The notes under the pieces are model-generated. The model was not told the origin of the DNA. It made no database searches and was given only the letters and a program-made list of their open reading frames with translations. Source: Closterium sp. Naga37s-1 (lineage: Eukaryota; Streptophyta; Zygnematophyceae; Desmidiales; Closteriaceae). Taken from it: a DNA stretch of 64,000 bases. Below are positions 39,225 through 50,700 of this stretch, piece by piece; position 1 is the stretch's first letter; the number at the start of each line of letters is the position of its first letter. The position numbers were made by a program, and so were the translations under genes. The stretch spans positions 372,001 through 436,000 of the forward strand of contig CANJKZ010000465.1 in NCBI GenBank assembly GCA_947471745.1, given 5' to 3'.

Positions 39225-42200
39225 TTGGGGTTAGTCCTTAGCCGTTTTTCAGCCTCTTAGTCCTAGTCCTTAGTCCTTAGCCGTTTTCCTGCCTAGTTCC
39301 CTAGTATAAAGTCCTTAGATGCACCCTTTTGAGCTCATTCTTCATTGGTGAGTTCAGTTCACCCTCCAAAATTGGCGGCTCGCGCCGGCCGCCTTCGGCG
39401 GAGCTGGTCCAGGACATACGACAGCAGAGTCAGGCACGTCCCCACGTGCATTACGCGCTGCTCGACGTGGAGAGGCGTCGCAGCAACACGAGCAGCAGCA
39501 GCACGAGGGGCGGGCGGGACGGGAGGGAACAGTAGCACTTGGGGAGTTGGCGGCTGATGCAGCTGAGGCTGGGGCAGCGGAAACTGGTTTGTCGGCGGCT
39601 GCTGTTGCTGCTGAGCCCGGGGCAGCGGCGCTGCTGGAGGAGACCGACGTGGCCGCTGCGGCTGAGGTGACGGGGACGGCGCGGGAGGGGGCACAAACGG
39701 CTGGGACGGCGGGGGGAGCGTCTGTTGCCGAGACTGCTGCCGCCTCTGACGGCGGCTTAATTTCGCCCGCTGAGGTACGCCCGACTGCGCCGCCGCTACA
39801 TGTGGGCGGGGGTCGGGCCGCGGAGGAGAGTCAGATGGTACCGGAGCCGGCTGCATCCCCGTCACCGCTCGGGTCGGCTGAGGTTGCTGCGGTCGTGGCG
39901 GAGGCAGCGAGGCGACAGCAATTACCCCCGAACGAAGAGACGGCGCCGCCTGCCGCTGAGTCCGCCGGAACACCTGTTGCTGCCGTGGCCGCAAACAGGC
40001 AGGGGCACGGCCGGGCGGGGAGCGGTAGACCGGGTCCCGGGACTGGCGCCGCTGCTTGCGCCGCTCGCGGGAAGAAGCTCCGCGCCCAGCCAGCACCGAG
40101 GCGGCCCGGAGCAGGGCTGGGACCTGGCGTCCCAGGACCCCTCCTGGGCTGGTTGCTGCAAGGGCAGTCGCCACAAGTGCCAGCGCATCCGTCGCCATCT
40201 CACGTCGGAGCGTCTGTGGCGAATTCCGCCGCGCAGACAACGACGCAGGCTGCGCCAACGCAGGCGCCGGGAATTCAGGTCGGCAGTAACAATGGGGAGC
40301 CGGCGGTGACAGGTACAACAGCAGCAGCAGCAGGCACGAACGTAGCGGCGGCGGCTGTAGGGACCAGGCGGTCGGCACGGTTGGGAGCGATAACCTGGGG
40401 ACCACCACGGGATGGCCGTACGCCGTGGATGCCGGCGGGCCGCGGTGGCAACGGAGTGGCGGAAACGGCGGGCGCGGCTGGGCGGGGACAACGAGGGGTT
40501 TTGCGCGGGGGGATGAGAGGCGGACGGGGAGGGCGCAACCAACCACCCAGATCGGAAATCCCCGCGAGGACTGGTCCCTGGCGGGAGCGTCACGCCAGGC
40601 CTGAAAGAGTGATCCTGCAGACGAATGAGGGACAAGAAGCTTCTGACAACCCCGGGGCCGACCCAGAGTTTATGGCTGGGGAGGAGGAGACCTCTGAAGA
40701 AATCTCGTTGGAAGACGAGGAGGCACCCAGGAGGAGGAACAACCCTGAACCTCAAACCGGGGCGGCGGGGGGGGGTATTCCTAGCAACCCAGCGGTAGGA
40801 GGAGCACCTGCCACGGAGGAGACGGACGTGCCTTCGCCGGCCGACCTGGCCGGCGACGACGCCATCTGGCACATGGCGGGGGAGTGGAATGTAGACGTGC
40901 TTCAGCGAGGGGACCAGCCATTCCTCGTCCGCCGGCTGCCACCACACCTCCTGGACAGATACTGTCTGTGCATGCTGGCAGCACTCATTCGCCTGGATAA
41001 AAATCCCAGCTGCCCAGGTGGTTGGATGGTGCTGCTGTTCCTTCCGAGGCTCACCCTCAGGCCTGCGCCCGAACCTGTCTTGGGGAGTCGCTGGGCAGCG
41101 ATTGAAGCTAGGCTGCACAAATTCCAACGAGGCGAATGGTCCGAGCTCTTCGAGGAAGCAGGAGTCATCCCCGACACAGGAGCCCCGGTACGGCACCAGC
41201 CTGACGAGGAAGGGGTTTGTGCACGAGCGGAGGGGTTAGTGAAAAAAGGAAACATTTCGAAAGCGGTAGCGGCTCTGCGAACGTCCCCCCTAGCAGAAGC
41301 AACCCCGGCTACACTTGAAGCTCTGCAAGCGAAACACCCTGCAGCGGGTAGCCAGATACCAGCGTGGGTTACCGGAATCACAGAGTCAGAACTGGCGGTT
41401 TCGCTGGACTCGCTTCGCGAAATCCTGGCGAAGTGCCCGAATGGTGTTGGGGCGGGACCCTCTGGTACTTGTTTTGAACACCTCCGAGACCCCGCCCTAG
41501 CTAACGAAGAGCTGCTGCTGTTTTTCGCCAAGATGGTAAATCGGCTGCTCAGCACTTTCCAGGCCTCCCACGTAAGGAAATTGCTACTGCCTTCCCGTCT
41601 GATCGCTCTAGAGAAGCCGAATGGGGGAGTGCGGCCTATAGCAATAGGCGAAACCCTGCTATGCATAGTGGCGAAGGCGGCGCTGCATACCCTTGGGCCC
41701 AAGATTAGGGATTTTTTCTTACCAGTTCAGTTTGGCGTGGCAGTTCCAGGAGGTGCGGAGTGCATCATCCATACCGTCTGCTCTCTACTCCGTGAGGACA
41801 AGACCCGCATTGCCCTCCAGCTAGACATCGAAAACGCTTTTAACAGTGTCGAGCGACGGGCTTTCCTAGGCTCGCTGCAGTGGTCCAACCTGAGCTCGCT
41901 ACTTCCCCTTGTCCGAAACCTGTACGACGGTCCATTGCCATTACTCGTAGATGCTCGACTGGGAGTAGACCAAATCCAGAGCTCACGTGGCGTCAGACAG
42001 GGAGATCCCTTGGGCCCTCTCTTGTTTGCGGCAGCGATCCAGCCAGCCCTCATGAGCGTCTCGGCGACAACACCGGAAGTGGCAGTGGTAGCCTACGCGG
42101 ACGACATCACCATTATCGGCCAGCGGGAAGCAGCGTGCCGTGCCTTCACCAAGATAGCGGATGACTTGGCAGAATATGGACTACGCTGCAACATTTCAAA

Positions 42201-43397
42201 GTCATCGGCGTGGGGAGCTGCGCACGACGGAGAGAACGAGGAGCTACCACTAGGCTTAGTTGCAGACCCGGGCGGGATACGGGTCCTTGGCAATCCTATC
42301 GGCAGCAACGACTTCTGCACCACCCAAGTCCGGGCGGCACTGGAGGAAGCTGCCTCGCCCCTTCCCCTTGTCTCTCAGCTCAACCCGCAACATGCCATGC
42401 TTATAGTATCCCGCAGCATCTCTCGCCGCATCTCATACATGCTGAGGACTACGCCGGCGACGACCCTGGGCGCAAAGGAGTGGAGGGACTGGAGTGAGGC
42501 ATTGGTTGGCTCGGCGCTCACAGTTGCAAAGCTTTGCATCCCCAACTCGGAGTTGGAGCAGAGCCTACTGTGGCGACAGGCTACCCTCCCGATTCGGCTG
42601 GGTGGTTTAGGAATCATTGACCCTGTCTCGGAGGCCCCGGCTGCCTACATTGCTTCTGTCACGGCAGCGCACACCCTTCTCCAGCACCTGAATCTTCCCC
42701 CGGACTGCCTGCTACACAGAGCAACGGCCCTGCTCTCCCACGATTGGAGCCCACCACTGCCGGACAGCAGCACACTGTCGAGCTTAGAGGAGGGGCTGCC
42801 AGCTCAGGCACAGGTGGCGCTGGGAGCCTACAGGACGGGGAACAAGGGCACAGGCAGCCTGCAGCTGTGCCTCTCCAAAATCATCAACCAGCAGCGCGCG
42901 GTCGAGCTCCTGGGGGACACGGTGGTGGACAGGCCTGGCACCAACAGGGGTCACGCGCTGAGACTGATAAGCCTGAGAGGGACTGGCGCGGGCGACTGGC
43001 TACACGCGGTACCAACGAGAGCTGACCTCTCTATTTCCCCTGGTCAGTTCTCGTTGGCCCTGGGCCTACGCTTGGGCATGGAGTTGCCAGTAACTGAGGT
43101 GTGCCCGTGCAAACGTGACAACTCAGCGATTGGGGACAAGAGTCTGCCGAACCACCTGCTGCGCTGCCAGGACGGGGGCGATGCAGTCAGAACCCACAAC
43201 GCCCTAGTCTACGCGGCGCTGCGGATGGCTAATGAAGCGGGCTACAAAACGTTTCATGAGACCTCAGCATTCTCACCGCCAGTCCTCAGGAAACGAGCAG
43301 ACCTAGCGATACGGGACCAGGAGTCAGGGGAAACATGGGTGACGGATGTCACCGTGACGGACCCAGTATTACAGAACAGAGACAGCAGGGCCCGCAG

Positions 43398-44195
43398 TGT
43401 TATAGTCACAATAGCCTTGAATGTGCCTAAAACGAAAGATAGAGTGCACAGACGGATTTCTGCACAGCGGCTTCAAACGTTGATAGCGTTCTGCTCACAG
43501 CTGCAAATGACTTGATTCAAATTGGATCTGGAGCGTCTTGACGTCGCCTACAATAAGCAATTTAGATTGCACGATTTCATAAAGAATTGACGACACAGCG
43601 TTGGTTTGAACGAACGGTACTATGGCAGCCACTATAGTCTTAGAACACAAGATAGGAAGAGTTACGAGTTGGGAATGACTCCCAGCTCCTACAAACCCCA
43701 AGAGCCGAGGTACAGTGATGTGGAACAGTGCCACACTGTCCCCAACCACGAAGGGTCTCGAAACTACCCTCCACAAGGGCCTACACCAAGAGAAATGTTA
43801 CACTACACAAAGTAATGCAACTATTCTCACTATCTTAAAGTTTACCCTTTTGGAGAGCTTCGAAATAACTTGAATCTTGAAACCAAGGCTCTGGTTCTTC
43901 AAGGTAAATTCTTCCTTGAGTTCTTGGAAGTCTGCTGCGCACACCTGCGACACGCCGAACGTTCCACACACGACAAAATAGAAAACCGCACACGACACGC
44001 AAACGACGACGTGACACGCGACTAGCGATAACTCGCTATTGACTCGACGCACACATTCAAAATCATGCTTCATCATACACACACTATTGTAAACATGAAA
44101 TATATATTATTTCATGCCCTCATACCATTCCATGCACACACGCATGCACGCACACGGACAACAAGCCGAATGCAAACCGTAGGGTTGCACCAACA
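43398..44195 (-). repeat. 3' LTR of Copia G (798 bp)
   Basis: Matches 49027-49824 apart from five substitutions seen. The minus-strand sequence directly upstream (plus 44196-44208) is purine-rich, CCGAGGGGGAGTT. Confidence 0.95.
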
Positions 44196-44234
44196 AACTC
44201 CCCCTCGGATTGTTGGCCTTAGGATCTTGCTCTC

Positions 44235-47200
44235 TCAGTTCAGAGCCATCCCAGCCAGCTTGCAACACTTCCAATGCTGCTGCTCCACCAGCCTCTTGGT
44301 CATCATGTCAGCTGGCTGCCTTGTCGTCTTCACATAGTGCAACTCAACTTCACCCTCGGCCACCATGCTCCTCGTCCAATGCCACTTCACCCTCATGTGC
44401 TTGGTGAGGCCATGCAACACAGGGTTCTTAGCAAGAGCAATGGCACCCTGGCTGTCACAGTAGAGTGGGGTAGGTCCTTGCTGCTCCTCCCCCAATTCAG
44501 CCAACAAACGCCGCTGCCACACAATCTCTCGTACGGCACGGAAGAGTGCCATATACTCGGACTCCACCGAGCTCAATGCTTGATCCACCTGCTTCTTGCT
44601 CTCCCAAGCAGTTGGGCCTCCACCAACACAGCAAATGAACCCTCCAACACTTGTCATGTCCTCTGGTTCTGATGCAAAAGAAGCATCCGAGAATGCGGTG
44701 AGGAACAAACGCCCGGGTTCAACACCATCCGCGCCCTTTTGGCGCCTTTGCGCCGCCGCCGAATATTGCAGCCCAACGGTCGGTGTTTGGCCAAGATACT
44801 TGGCCACTCTCATTCCAGCTGCTACCTGCTCCTCATTAGGGCATTGAACAACCCTAGCCAACTGTCCGGTAGCAAACGCGACGTCCGGTCGGGTGTTTAC
44901 CGCCGCGTACATGAGGCTGCCCACCAACGAGTGAAAACGGCGCCTCTTCTCTTCACCAACGCTCTCCTCCTCTGGTCCCTTCACACACTTGAAACCAGAG
45001 GGAAAGGGTGTAGCCACATGGCCTTCACTCTGCCCAAAGTTGGCAGCCAATGCCTCCAGGTACTTCCGTTGATGCACCCGCATGCACCGCTTCTCCACAT
45101 CACGTTCAATGTGAAGCCCAAGGTAGAAGTTGACGTCACCAAGGGCCTTACACTTAAACTTGTCCTGAAGCTTCAGCATCACCTCCTTCACAAGGTCAGA
45201 TGAGGGTGAAAAGATGAGGATGTCATCCACGTACACCACCATGAAGCTCCTCTGCTCCCCCTCGCCAAGCATGAACAATGAGTGATCGGCCGTTGAGGGA
45301 GTGAAGCCGATCTCCTCCAAAACTCCTCGCAGCTTCAAGTACCACTGCCTAGGGGCCTGCTTCAGTCCATAAAGGGCCTTCTTCAGCCTCAAAACTCTGC
45401 CACTACCATCATCAAACCCCTCTGGCTGCGCCATGAAAATCTCTTCCTCAAGGACGCCATTGAGGAATGCCGTTGTGACATCCATTTGTTTCACCACCCA
45501 TCCTTTGATGGCAGCTCCCGCGAGTAGGGTTCGCAGCGTCGTCGGCTTCACCACAGGAGCAAACAACTCCTTATAGTCCACCTTCTCCTTCTGCTGGTAC
45601 CCCTTCGCCACAAGCCTAGACTTGTAGCGCTCGATCTTGCCGTCGGCGTCGGACTTGATCTTGAAGAGCCACTTGGACGTAATCGCCTTACGCCCCTCCG
45701 GTAGCTCCACCAATTCCCATGTGCCGTTCTCCTCAATGCTCTTCAGCTCACTCTCCATTGCCTTCTTCCACTCCTCAGCATCACTACTCTCCAAGGCCTC
45801 CTTGAGAGTTGCTGGTTCCCCCGGCATCTCCACCGGAGAGAAGAACGCGAAGGCACACTCCTCATAGTCACTCTCCTCGTCTTCTCCAACTATAAGTGCC
45901 ACTCCGGCCAAGGCTGACTTGGCTGGCTTTCCCAGTGCCTCATAGGTCAGGCTATTTGGGGCTTGGATTCTCCTTTTGCCCCTTCCTTCTTCCTCAGCTG
46001 CAGGGACATGAAGGCCTTGGCGTTGCTGCGGGGTGACTCGGATCCGTGGAGCACTCGTAGTGCGAGAAGGAAGTGTCGGTGCACGCTCGCTCACTTGCTG
46101 AACCTCCTCCTCTTCTTCCTCTGCATCCTTGGCCTCCTCTCCCCCATTCACAAGGGAAGATTGCCTTGTGGTGGTGCTGCCGCTGCTCAGCTCCAAGGGC
46201 AGCTCCACATGCTCCAAACCGGAACTCTTCACGTCCCCCAACCGCACGCCTATCTTCGCCTCATTCTCCGCCTTCCAATCCTTGTACATCAGATTCTCCA
46301 TGAATTTGCAGTCCCTGCTCACCAAGAATTTCTTGGTGAATGGGTCCCAAAGAAGCCACCCCTTGCTGTTTTGAGCCATGCCCAAGTGCACAGCCCATAT
46401 CGCCTTGGCACCGAGCTTGTTGTGCCGAAGATGCTTAGGCACGAGCGCCATGCACATGCACCCGAACACCCGAAGCATATCCACCTTTGGCTTCCTTCCA
46501 ATCCACTCCACATAGGGCACCCATTTGTCTGCTCCCACATGAGTCAAAGCTCTGTTCTTGGCCACACATGCACTCCGCACCGCATCAGGCCAGAAACATT
46601 CGGGTAGCCCGGCTTCAATGAGCAACCCGCGCGCCGTCTCCGTGATTGTCCGGTTCGCTCGCTCGGCGATGCCGTTCATTGCAGGGGAGTATGGCATGGT
46701 AAGGGAGTGCCTTATGCCATTCTTCTTCAGCCACAATCCAAACTCCTTGCTCAAGAACTCTCCCCCTCGATCGGTGCGGATTGCCTTCACTAGCCGGTCT
46801 TGTTGCCGCTCCACCATCGGCAACCAATCGGTCTTCACCGTTTCAGCCACGTCACTCTTCTTGGACAGCACGTACACCCAAGTCATGCGAGTGTAGACGT
46901 CCACAATGGTGAGAAAGTACTCAGCTCCAGCAGCTCCAAGCTTCAGGGGGCCCACCACGTCCATCACCACCTCATCAAGTGGTGCCTTAGCCGTTGCCTC
47001 CGAACTAGAGAACGGGAAACGGGTGAACTTGGCTTGCATGCACGTCGGGCAGCCAAGTACCTCATCGGGCTCCCCCTTCACACGTATGCCAGCAACCATC
47101 TCATTCTTCACTAGCTGCTGCAAGATGGGCAGGGCCACATGCCCCATTCGCCGATGCAAGGTGAGCCAATCACACTCCCCCGTAGCCGAAGTCGGATTGG

Positions 47201-48992
47201 AGAATGCCGCACTCGCAATAGTGCCCCACATGTTCTCTCCGTACTCCTCCTCCGCTGCTGCCTTGGGGTTCTCCTCACCCTTGTGCTGCTTCTGAGCTGC
47301 TGCACCACTCTCCTCATGTACACCGAGCTTGCTGGTCCCTCCAAGATTGCACTTCTTGGACTTTATCTCCTTAGCGCGACCGTTCGCGCCATCGCCGCTA
47401 CCAACCGCTTCACCCTTGGTGCTGATGCTTGCTGCCACTTGCCTCTCCTTAGGCATGGGGACCACAGGGATTTGCCACATCTCGTTGTAGACATCCCTAT
47501 CCTCGTGAAGGTCCCAAAGAATCCGCTCGCCAAGCCTCGCGGCTCCCTTCGAGCTCGTGTCCATGCCGGCCTTTTGCAACCGCCGCACGGAAATCAGGTT
47601 GGCAGCAAGGTTGGGCACCCAAAGCACGTTCTTGAGGCCCACCATCTTCCCATCAGCACCCTTGAACATGGCCTTGCCCATGCCTTTCACCTTTGCTCGC
47701 TGCCCCAAAGCCGATGTCACATGCTTCACCGGTGACGGCTCAAGTTCGGTGAGCAAGTCCGCACGAGGTGTCATGTTATAGGTAGCGCCGCTATCGATCA
47801 CCCAATAGTCCAGGGAGTGTAGGGTGACCTTCCCCACAGCTGCTGGCTCCTCAAAGCTTTCATCATTCTCTGGACCAGCCGGTGCTTGCGTGGACACGAA
47901 GAAGAATTGACCCGGGAAGCGATCGTCCCTCGACTCGCTCTCGTTGCCGGCACTCTTCATACTTGCAGCACCACCTCCGCGACCGCCACGGCCTCCACGG
48001 CCTCTTCCTCTCCCTCCTCCTGCTCCTCTACCCTCTTGGCCTTGAGCAGGAGTCCATCCATCAGGGAGTTTGTAGCAATCACGCCACATGTGTCCGCTCT
48101 TGTGGCAAAAATGACACTCGCCGTCGAACCGTCCGCGACCGCGTCCGTTGTTCTTGTTGTCATTGCCGTATCCGCTACTCCCGCGGCCTCCGTTGAAGTT
48201 GCTGCCTCCAAACCTTCCTCCTCCTCGTCCTCTGCCCTTTCCACGGCCATATCCACGGCCGATGCTTGCTGCCCCGGCGCCATCCGCACTCGCCAACTCA
48301 CGGCGACGGAAATCCTCTTGAAGGATCGCTCGCTTCACGTCTTCGAGCGAGAGGTGGGGCAAGTCACGATTGAGGTTGATGATGAGAGAGGACCATGACT
48401 CTGGGAGTAAGGCCAGCAACTTGGTCTTCTTTTGGAGCTCACTGTAGTTCAAATCAGCTCCCTCAAGCCGCGTCAACAAGTCGAAGAATTTCTGCACCCC
48501 TTCTTCAACCGCTTCGTCTTCTTCAATTCGTAGTGCCGCCATTTGCCGTTCCAACACCACCGCTACCGCCGCTGTTGCAGGAGCATGTACACCCTTGAGA
48601 GCAGCCCATGCCTTTGGTCCCTTCTCTGGTTCACGCTGGAATGGTTTGATGTGACGGATCTGGCTGCTCCCCAACGCTTGCCCAAGTAGGAGATAGCCTT
48701 GTGCGCTCTTCCGCACCCACGGGCTCTTCTCCGGGTCGTTCTCGGGGCGCTTCTCCGTTCCTTCCATCACCTCCAGCAGGTCATAGTGGTCAAAGATGTT
48801 CTCCATCTTGAAGGACCATTCAGCAAAGTTGTCACCGTTGAACTTGTCAAGCCCAAACACCCTAGGCTCATCCCTAGGTGGGCCAAGACTTGGTTGCATG
48901 GGCGCCATGGCTGAATCACGGGGTTGGCCTTGAGCTTGGGCTTCTCCACTGCCACCAGCAACTCTGCCACCCCTTTCCTCAGGTCCATCCAT
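44235..48992 (-). CDS. Copia G gag-pol polyprotein (1585 aa)
   Basis: Start ATG of MDGPEERGGRVAG; the frame continues upstream to the primer-binding site but without another ATG. Gag (about 1-270) contains FNGDNFAEWSFKMENIF. A zinc knuckle, CHFCHKSGHMWRDC, is at about 290. Protease: YWVIDSGATYNMTP at about 397. GAG pre-integrase: LHRRMGHVALPILQQ at about 615, with GCPTCMQAKF. Integrase acidic residues: VMDVVGPLK, IRTDRGGEF and NGIAERANRT (about 677, 740, 774). RT: KWLFKIKSDADGKIERYKSRLVAKGY, MDVTTAFLNG, ALYGLKQAPRQW and VVYVDDILIF (about 1254). RNase H: AFSDASFAS, SSVESEYMAL, LYCDSQGAIAL. It ends ADMMTKRLVEQQHWKCC. All catalytic residues of the four enzymes are present. Confidence 0.95.
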   Translation of the reverse strand: MDGPEERGGRVAGGSGEAQAQGQPRDSAMAPMQPSLGPPRDEPRVFGLDKFNGDNFAEWSFKMENIFDHYDLLEVMEGTEKRPENDPEKSPWVRKSAQGYLLLGQALGSSQIRHIKPFQREPEKGPKAWAALKGVHAPATAAVAVVLERQMAALRIEEDEAVEEGVQKFFDLLTRLEGADLNYSELQKKTKLLALLPESWSSLIINLNRDLPHLSLEDVKRAILQEDFRRRELASADGAGAASIGRGYGRGKGRGRGGGRFGGSNFNGGRGSSGYGNDNKNNGRGRGRFDGECHFCHKSGHMWRDCYKLPDGWTPAQGQEGRGAGGGRGRGRGGRGGRGGGAASMKSAGNESESRDDRFPGQFFFVSTQAPAGPENDESFEEPAAVGKVTLHSLDYWVIDSGATYNMTPRADLLTELEPSPVKHVTSALGQRAKVKGMGKAMFKGADGKMVGLKNVLWVPNLAANLISVRRLQKAGMDTSSKGAARLGERILWDLHEDRDVYNEMWQIPVVPMPKERQVAASISTKGEAVGSGDGANGRAKEIKSKKCNLGGTSKLGVHEESGAAAQKQHKGEENPKAAAEEEYGENMWGTIASAAFSNPTSATGECDWLTLHRRMGHVALPILQQLVKNEMVAGIRVKGEPDEVLGCPTCMQAKFTRFPFSSSEATAKAPLDEVVMDVVGPLKLGAAGAEYFLTIVDVYTRMTWVYVLSKKSDVAETVKTDWLPMVERQQDRLVKAIRTDRGGEFLSKEFGLWLKKNGIRHSLTMPYSPAMNGIAERANRTITETARGLLIEAGLPECFWPDAVRSACVAKNRALTHVGADKWVPYVEWIGRKPKVDMLRVFGCMCMALVPKHLRHNKLGAKAIWAVHLGMAQNSKGWLLWDPFTKKFLVSRDCKFMENLMYKDWKAENEAKIGVRLGDVKSSGLEHVELPLELSSGSTTTRQSSLVNGGEEAKDAEEEEEEVQQVSERAPTLPSRTTSAPRIRVTPQQRQGLHVPAAEEEGRGKRRIQAPNSLTYEALGKPAKSALAGVALIVGEDEESDYEECAFAFFSPVEMPGEPATLKEALESSDAEEWKKAMESELKSIEENGTWELVELPEGRKAITSKWLFKIKSDADGKIERYKSRLVAKGYQQKEKVDYKELFAPVVKPTTLRTLLAGAAIKGWVVKQMDVTTAFLNGVLEEEIFMAQPEGFDDGSGRVLRLKKALYGLKQAPRQWYLKLRGVLEEIGFTPSTADHSLFMLGEGEQRSFMVVYVDDILIFSPSSDLVKEVMLKLQDKFKCKALGDVNFYLGLHIERDVEKRCMRVHQRKYLEALAANFGQSEGHVATPFPSGFKCVKGPEEESVGEEKRRRFHSLVGSLMYAAVNTRPDVAFATGQLARVVQCPNEEQVAAGMRVAKYLGQTPTVGLQYSAAAQRRQKGADGVEPGRLFLTAFSDASFASEPEDMTSVGGFICCVGGGPTAWESKKQVDQALSSVESEYMALFRAVREIVWQRRLLAELGEEQQGPTPLYCDSQGAIALAKNPVLHGLTKHMRVKWHWTRSMVAEGEVELHYVKTTRQPADMMTKRLVEQQHWKCCKLAGMALN

Positions 48993-49012
48993 TGTCGAAA
49001 CTGCTCCAAGGG

Positions 49013-49024
49013 CCTCTGATACCA
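49013..49024 (-). other. Primer-binding site of Copia G
   Basis: TGGTATCAGAGG on the minus strand, two bases from the 5' LTR. Confidence 0.85.
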
Positions 49025-49026
49025 CT

Positions 49027-49824
49027 TGTTATAGTCACAATAGCCTTGAATGTGCCTAAAACGAAAGATAGAGTGCACAGACGGATTTCTGCACAGCGGC
49101 TTCAAACGTTGATAGCGTTCTGCTCACAGCTGCAAATGACTTGATTCAAATTGGATCTGGAGCGTCTTGACGTCGCCTACAATAAGCAATTTAGATTGCA
49201 CGATTTGATAAAGAATTGACGAAACAGCGTCGGTTTGAACGAACGGTACTATGGCAGCCACTATAGTCTTAGAACACAAGATAGGAAGAGTTACGAGTTG
49301 GGAATGACTCCCAGCTCCTACAAACCCCAAGAGCCGAGGTACAGTGATGTGGAATAGTGCCACACTGTCCCCAACCACGAAGGGTCTCGAAACTACCCTC
49401 CACAAGGGCCTACACCAAGAGAAATGTTACACTACACAAAGTAATGCAACTATTCTCACTATCTAAAAGTTTACCCTTTTGGAGAGCTTCGAAATAACTT
49501 GAATCTTGAAACCAAGGCTCTGGTTCTTCAAGGTAAATTCTTCCTTGAGTTCTTGGAAGTCTGCTGCGCACACCTGCGACACGCCGAACGTTCCACACAC
49601 GACAAAATAGAAAACCGCACACGACACGCAAACGACGACGTGACACGCGACTAGCGATAACTCGCTATTGACTCGACGCACACATTCAAAATCATGCTTC
49701 ATCATACACACACTATTGTAAACATGAAATATATATTATTTCATGCCCTCATACCATTCCATGCACACACGCATGCACGCACACGGACAACAAGCCGAAT
49801 GCAAACCGTAGGGTTGCACCAACA
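49027..49824 (-). repeat. 5' LTR of Copia G (798 bp)
   Basis: Same length as the 3' LTR. It is followed on the plus strand by the target duplication CGCAG, after which LINE beta-4 coding sequence resumes. Confidence 0.95.
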
Positions 49825-50607
49825 CGCAGGCCGCCTGGGTGGGCCGCCGAGGAAGCCTCACAGAGGAAGCATCGGCTCAATGAAGGGCGCCCCACCTATG
49901 CCGGATTCTTTGGGCTGGCTGTCGAGACCTACGGGGCCATGGCGGCGGACACAGTCCAGTTCCTTCGCATGCTTGCTACCCACGCAGCGAGGACGAAGTT
50001 CAGACAGGGGCGCCTCACAACAACTGCCGCTCGGCTCAATGCACACTACCGACAGAGGTGGTCGGTGATGCTGCAGCGCAGCCAAGCCATCTCACTCCTC
50101 TCCAAGACCAACCGAGCAGCTGAAGCGGCATTCCCACAGGCTGCGAGAGAACCCTGGGCCCCACGGCTAGGGGACCTCTGGCAGATGGCTGAGGATGAGT
50201 ATGAGGAGCGGGAGGCTCCTGCCCGAGCAGCTTAGAGGGGCAGGAGGGAAAAAGAGAGGGCGGCGGAAGGAAGATGAGAGGAAGTTGCAGGGAGGAGGAT
50301 AGGGGGCAGGGGGACTATGGTATGGTAGGAGGGAGCCACAGGACGGGAGGAGAGGGAGGTATTCGGGGTCGGGTGTTGCTGCTGGCCAGCATGTTTCAGT
50401 GCTAGGAGACTAGGGTGTACACACACGGCATGGCTGCTCGGCTTGCACTGCTTGCTTTGCTTTGCTCTGCTCGCTTGTTTGCATATTGGCTTGCATGTTT
50501 TGTTGGTTTGTTAGCTCTTGGTACCTGGTTGCCTACATGCTTAGACAGACTAGCTACAACCACCTCCTGCCATGTCTGTACCTCATGACCACTATCAATA
50601 CATGACT

Positions 50608-50611
<4 letters not shown>

Positions 50612-50700
<89 letters not shown>

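Larger units (their letters stand above)
43398..49824 (-). mobile_element. Copia G, young and apparently intact
   Basis: Two 798-bp LTRs start TGTTGG and end TATAACA on the minus strand. I saw five substitutions between them. The target duplication CGCAG flanks it (43393-43397 and 49825-49829). A primer-binding site TGGTATCAGAGG lies two bases after the 5' LTR, and a purine tract lies against the 3' LTR (44196-44208). It has a single long gag-pol frame with no stop or frameshift. It looks autonomous and is inserted in LINE beta-4. Confidence 0.96.
39352..50235 (+). pseudogene. LINE beta-4 polyprotein: RT plus RLE-type domain, split by Copia G
   Basis: Open from 39352 to the insertion at 43397, resuming 49830-50235. 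The first in-frame ATG is only at 39835. The N-terminal 350 codons are Ala/Gly/Pro/Glu-rich, with a conserved box LGAITWGPPRDGRTPWMP near 40380-40435. RT motifs: GGVRPIAIGETLL, LQLDIENAFNSV, SSRGVRQGDPLGPLLFAAA, VVAYADDITI (about 42090), GLRCNISKSSAW. Then SRRISYMLRTTP, GGLGIIDP, knuckle CPCKRDNSAIGDKSLPNHLLRC (about 43105) and RKRADLAIRDQESGETWVTDVTVTDP. Before the Copia insertion this copy looked coding-competent. Confidence 0.9.

Noticed and set aside
39359-41196. Long minus-strand frames of about 400 codons opposite the beta-4 N-terminus (and opposite beta-5 at 60491-61735)
   Set aside because: GC-rich antisense frames; the plus strand carries the frame that continues into RT, and the antisense products share no recognisable domain.
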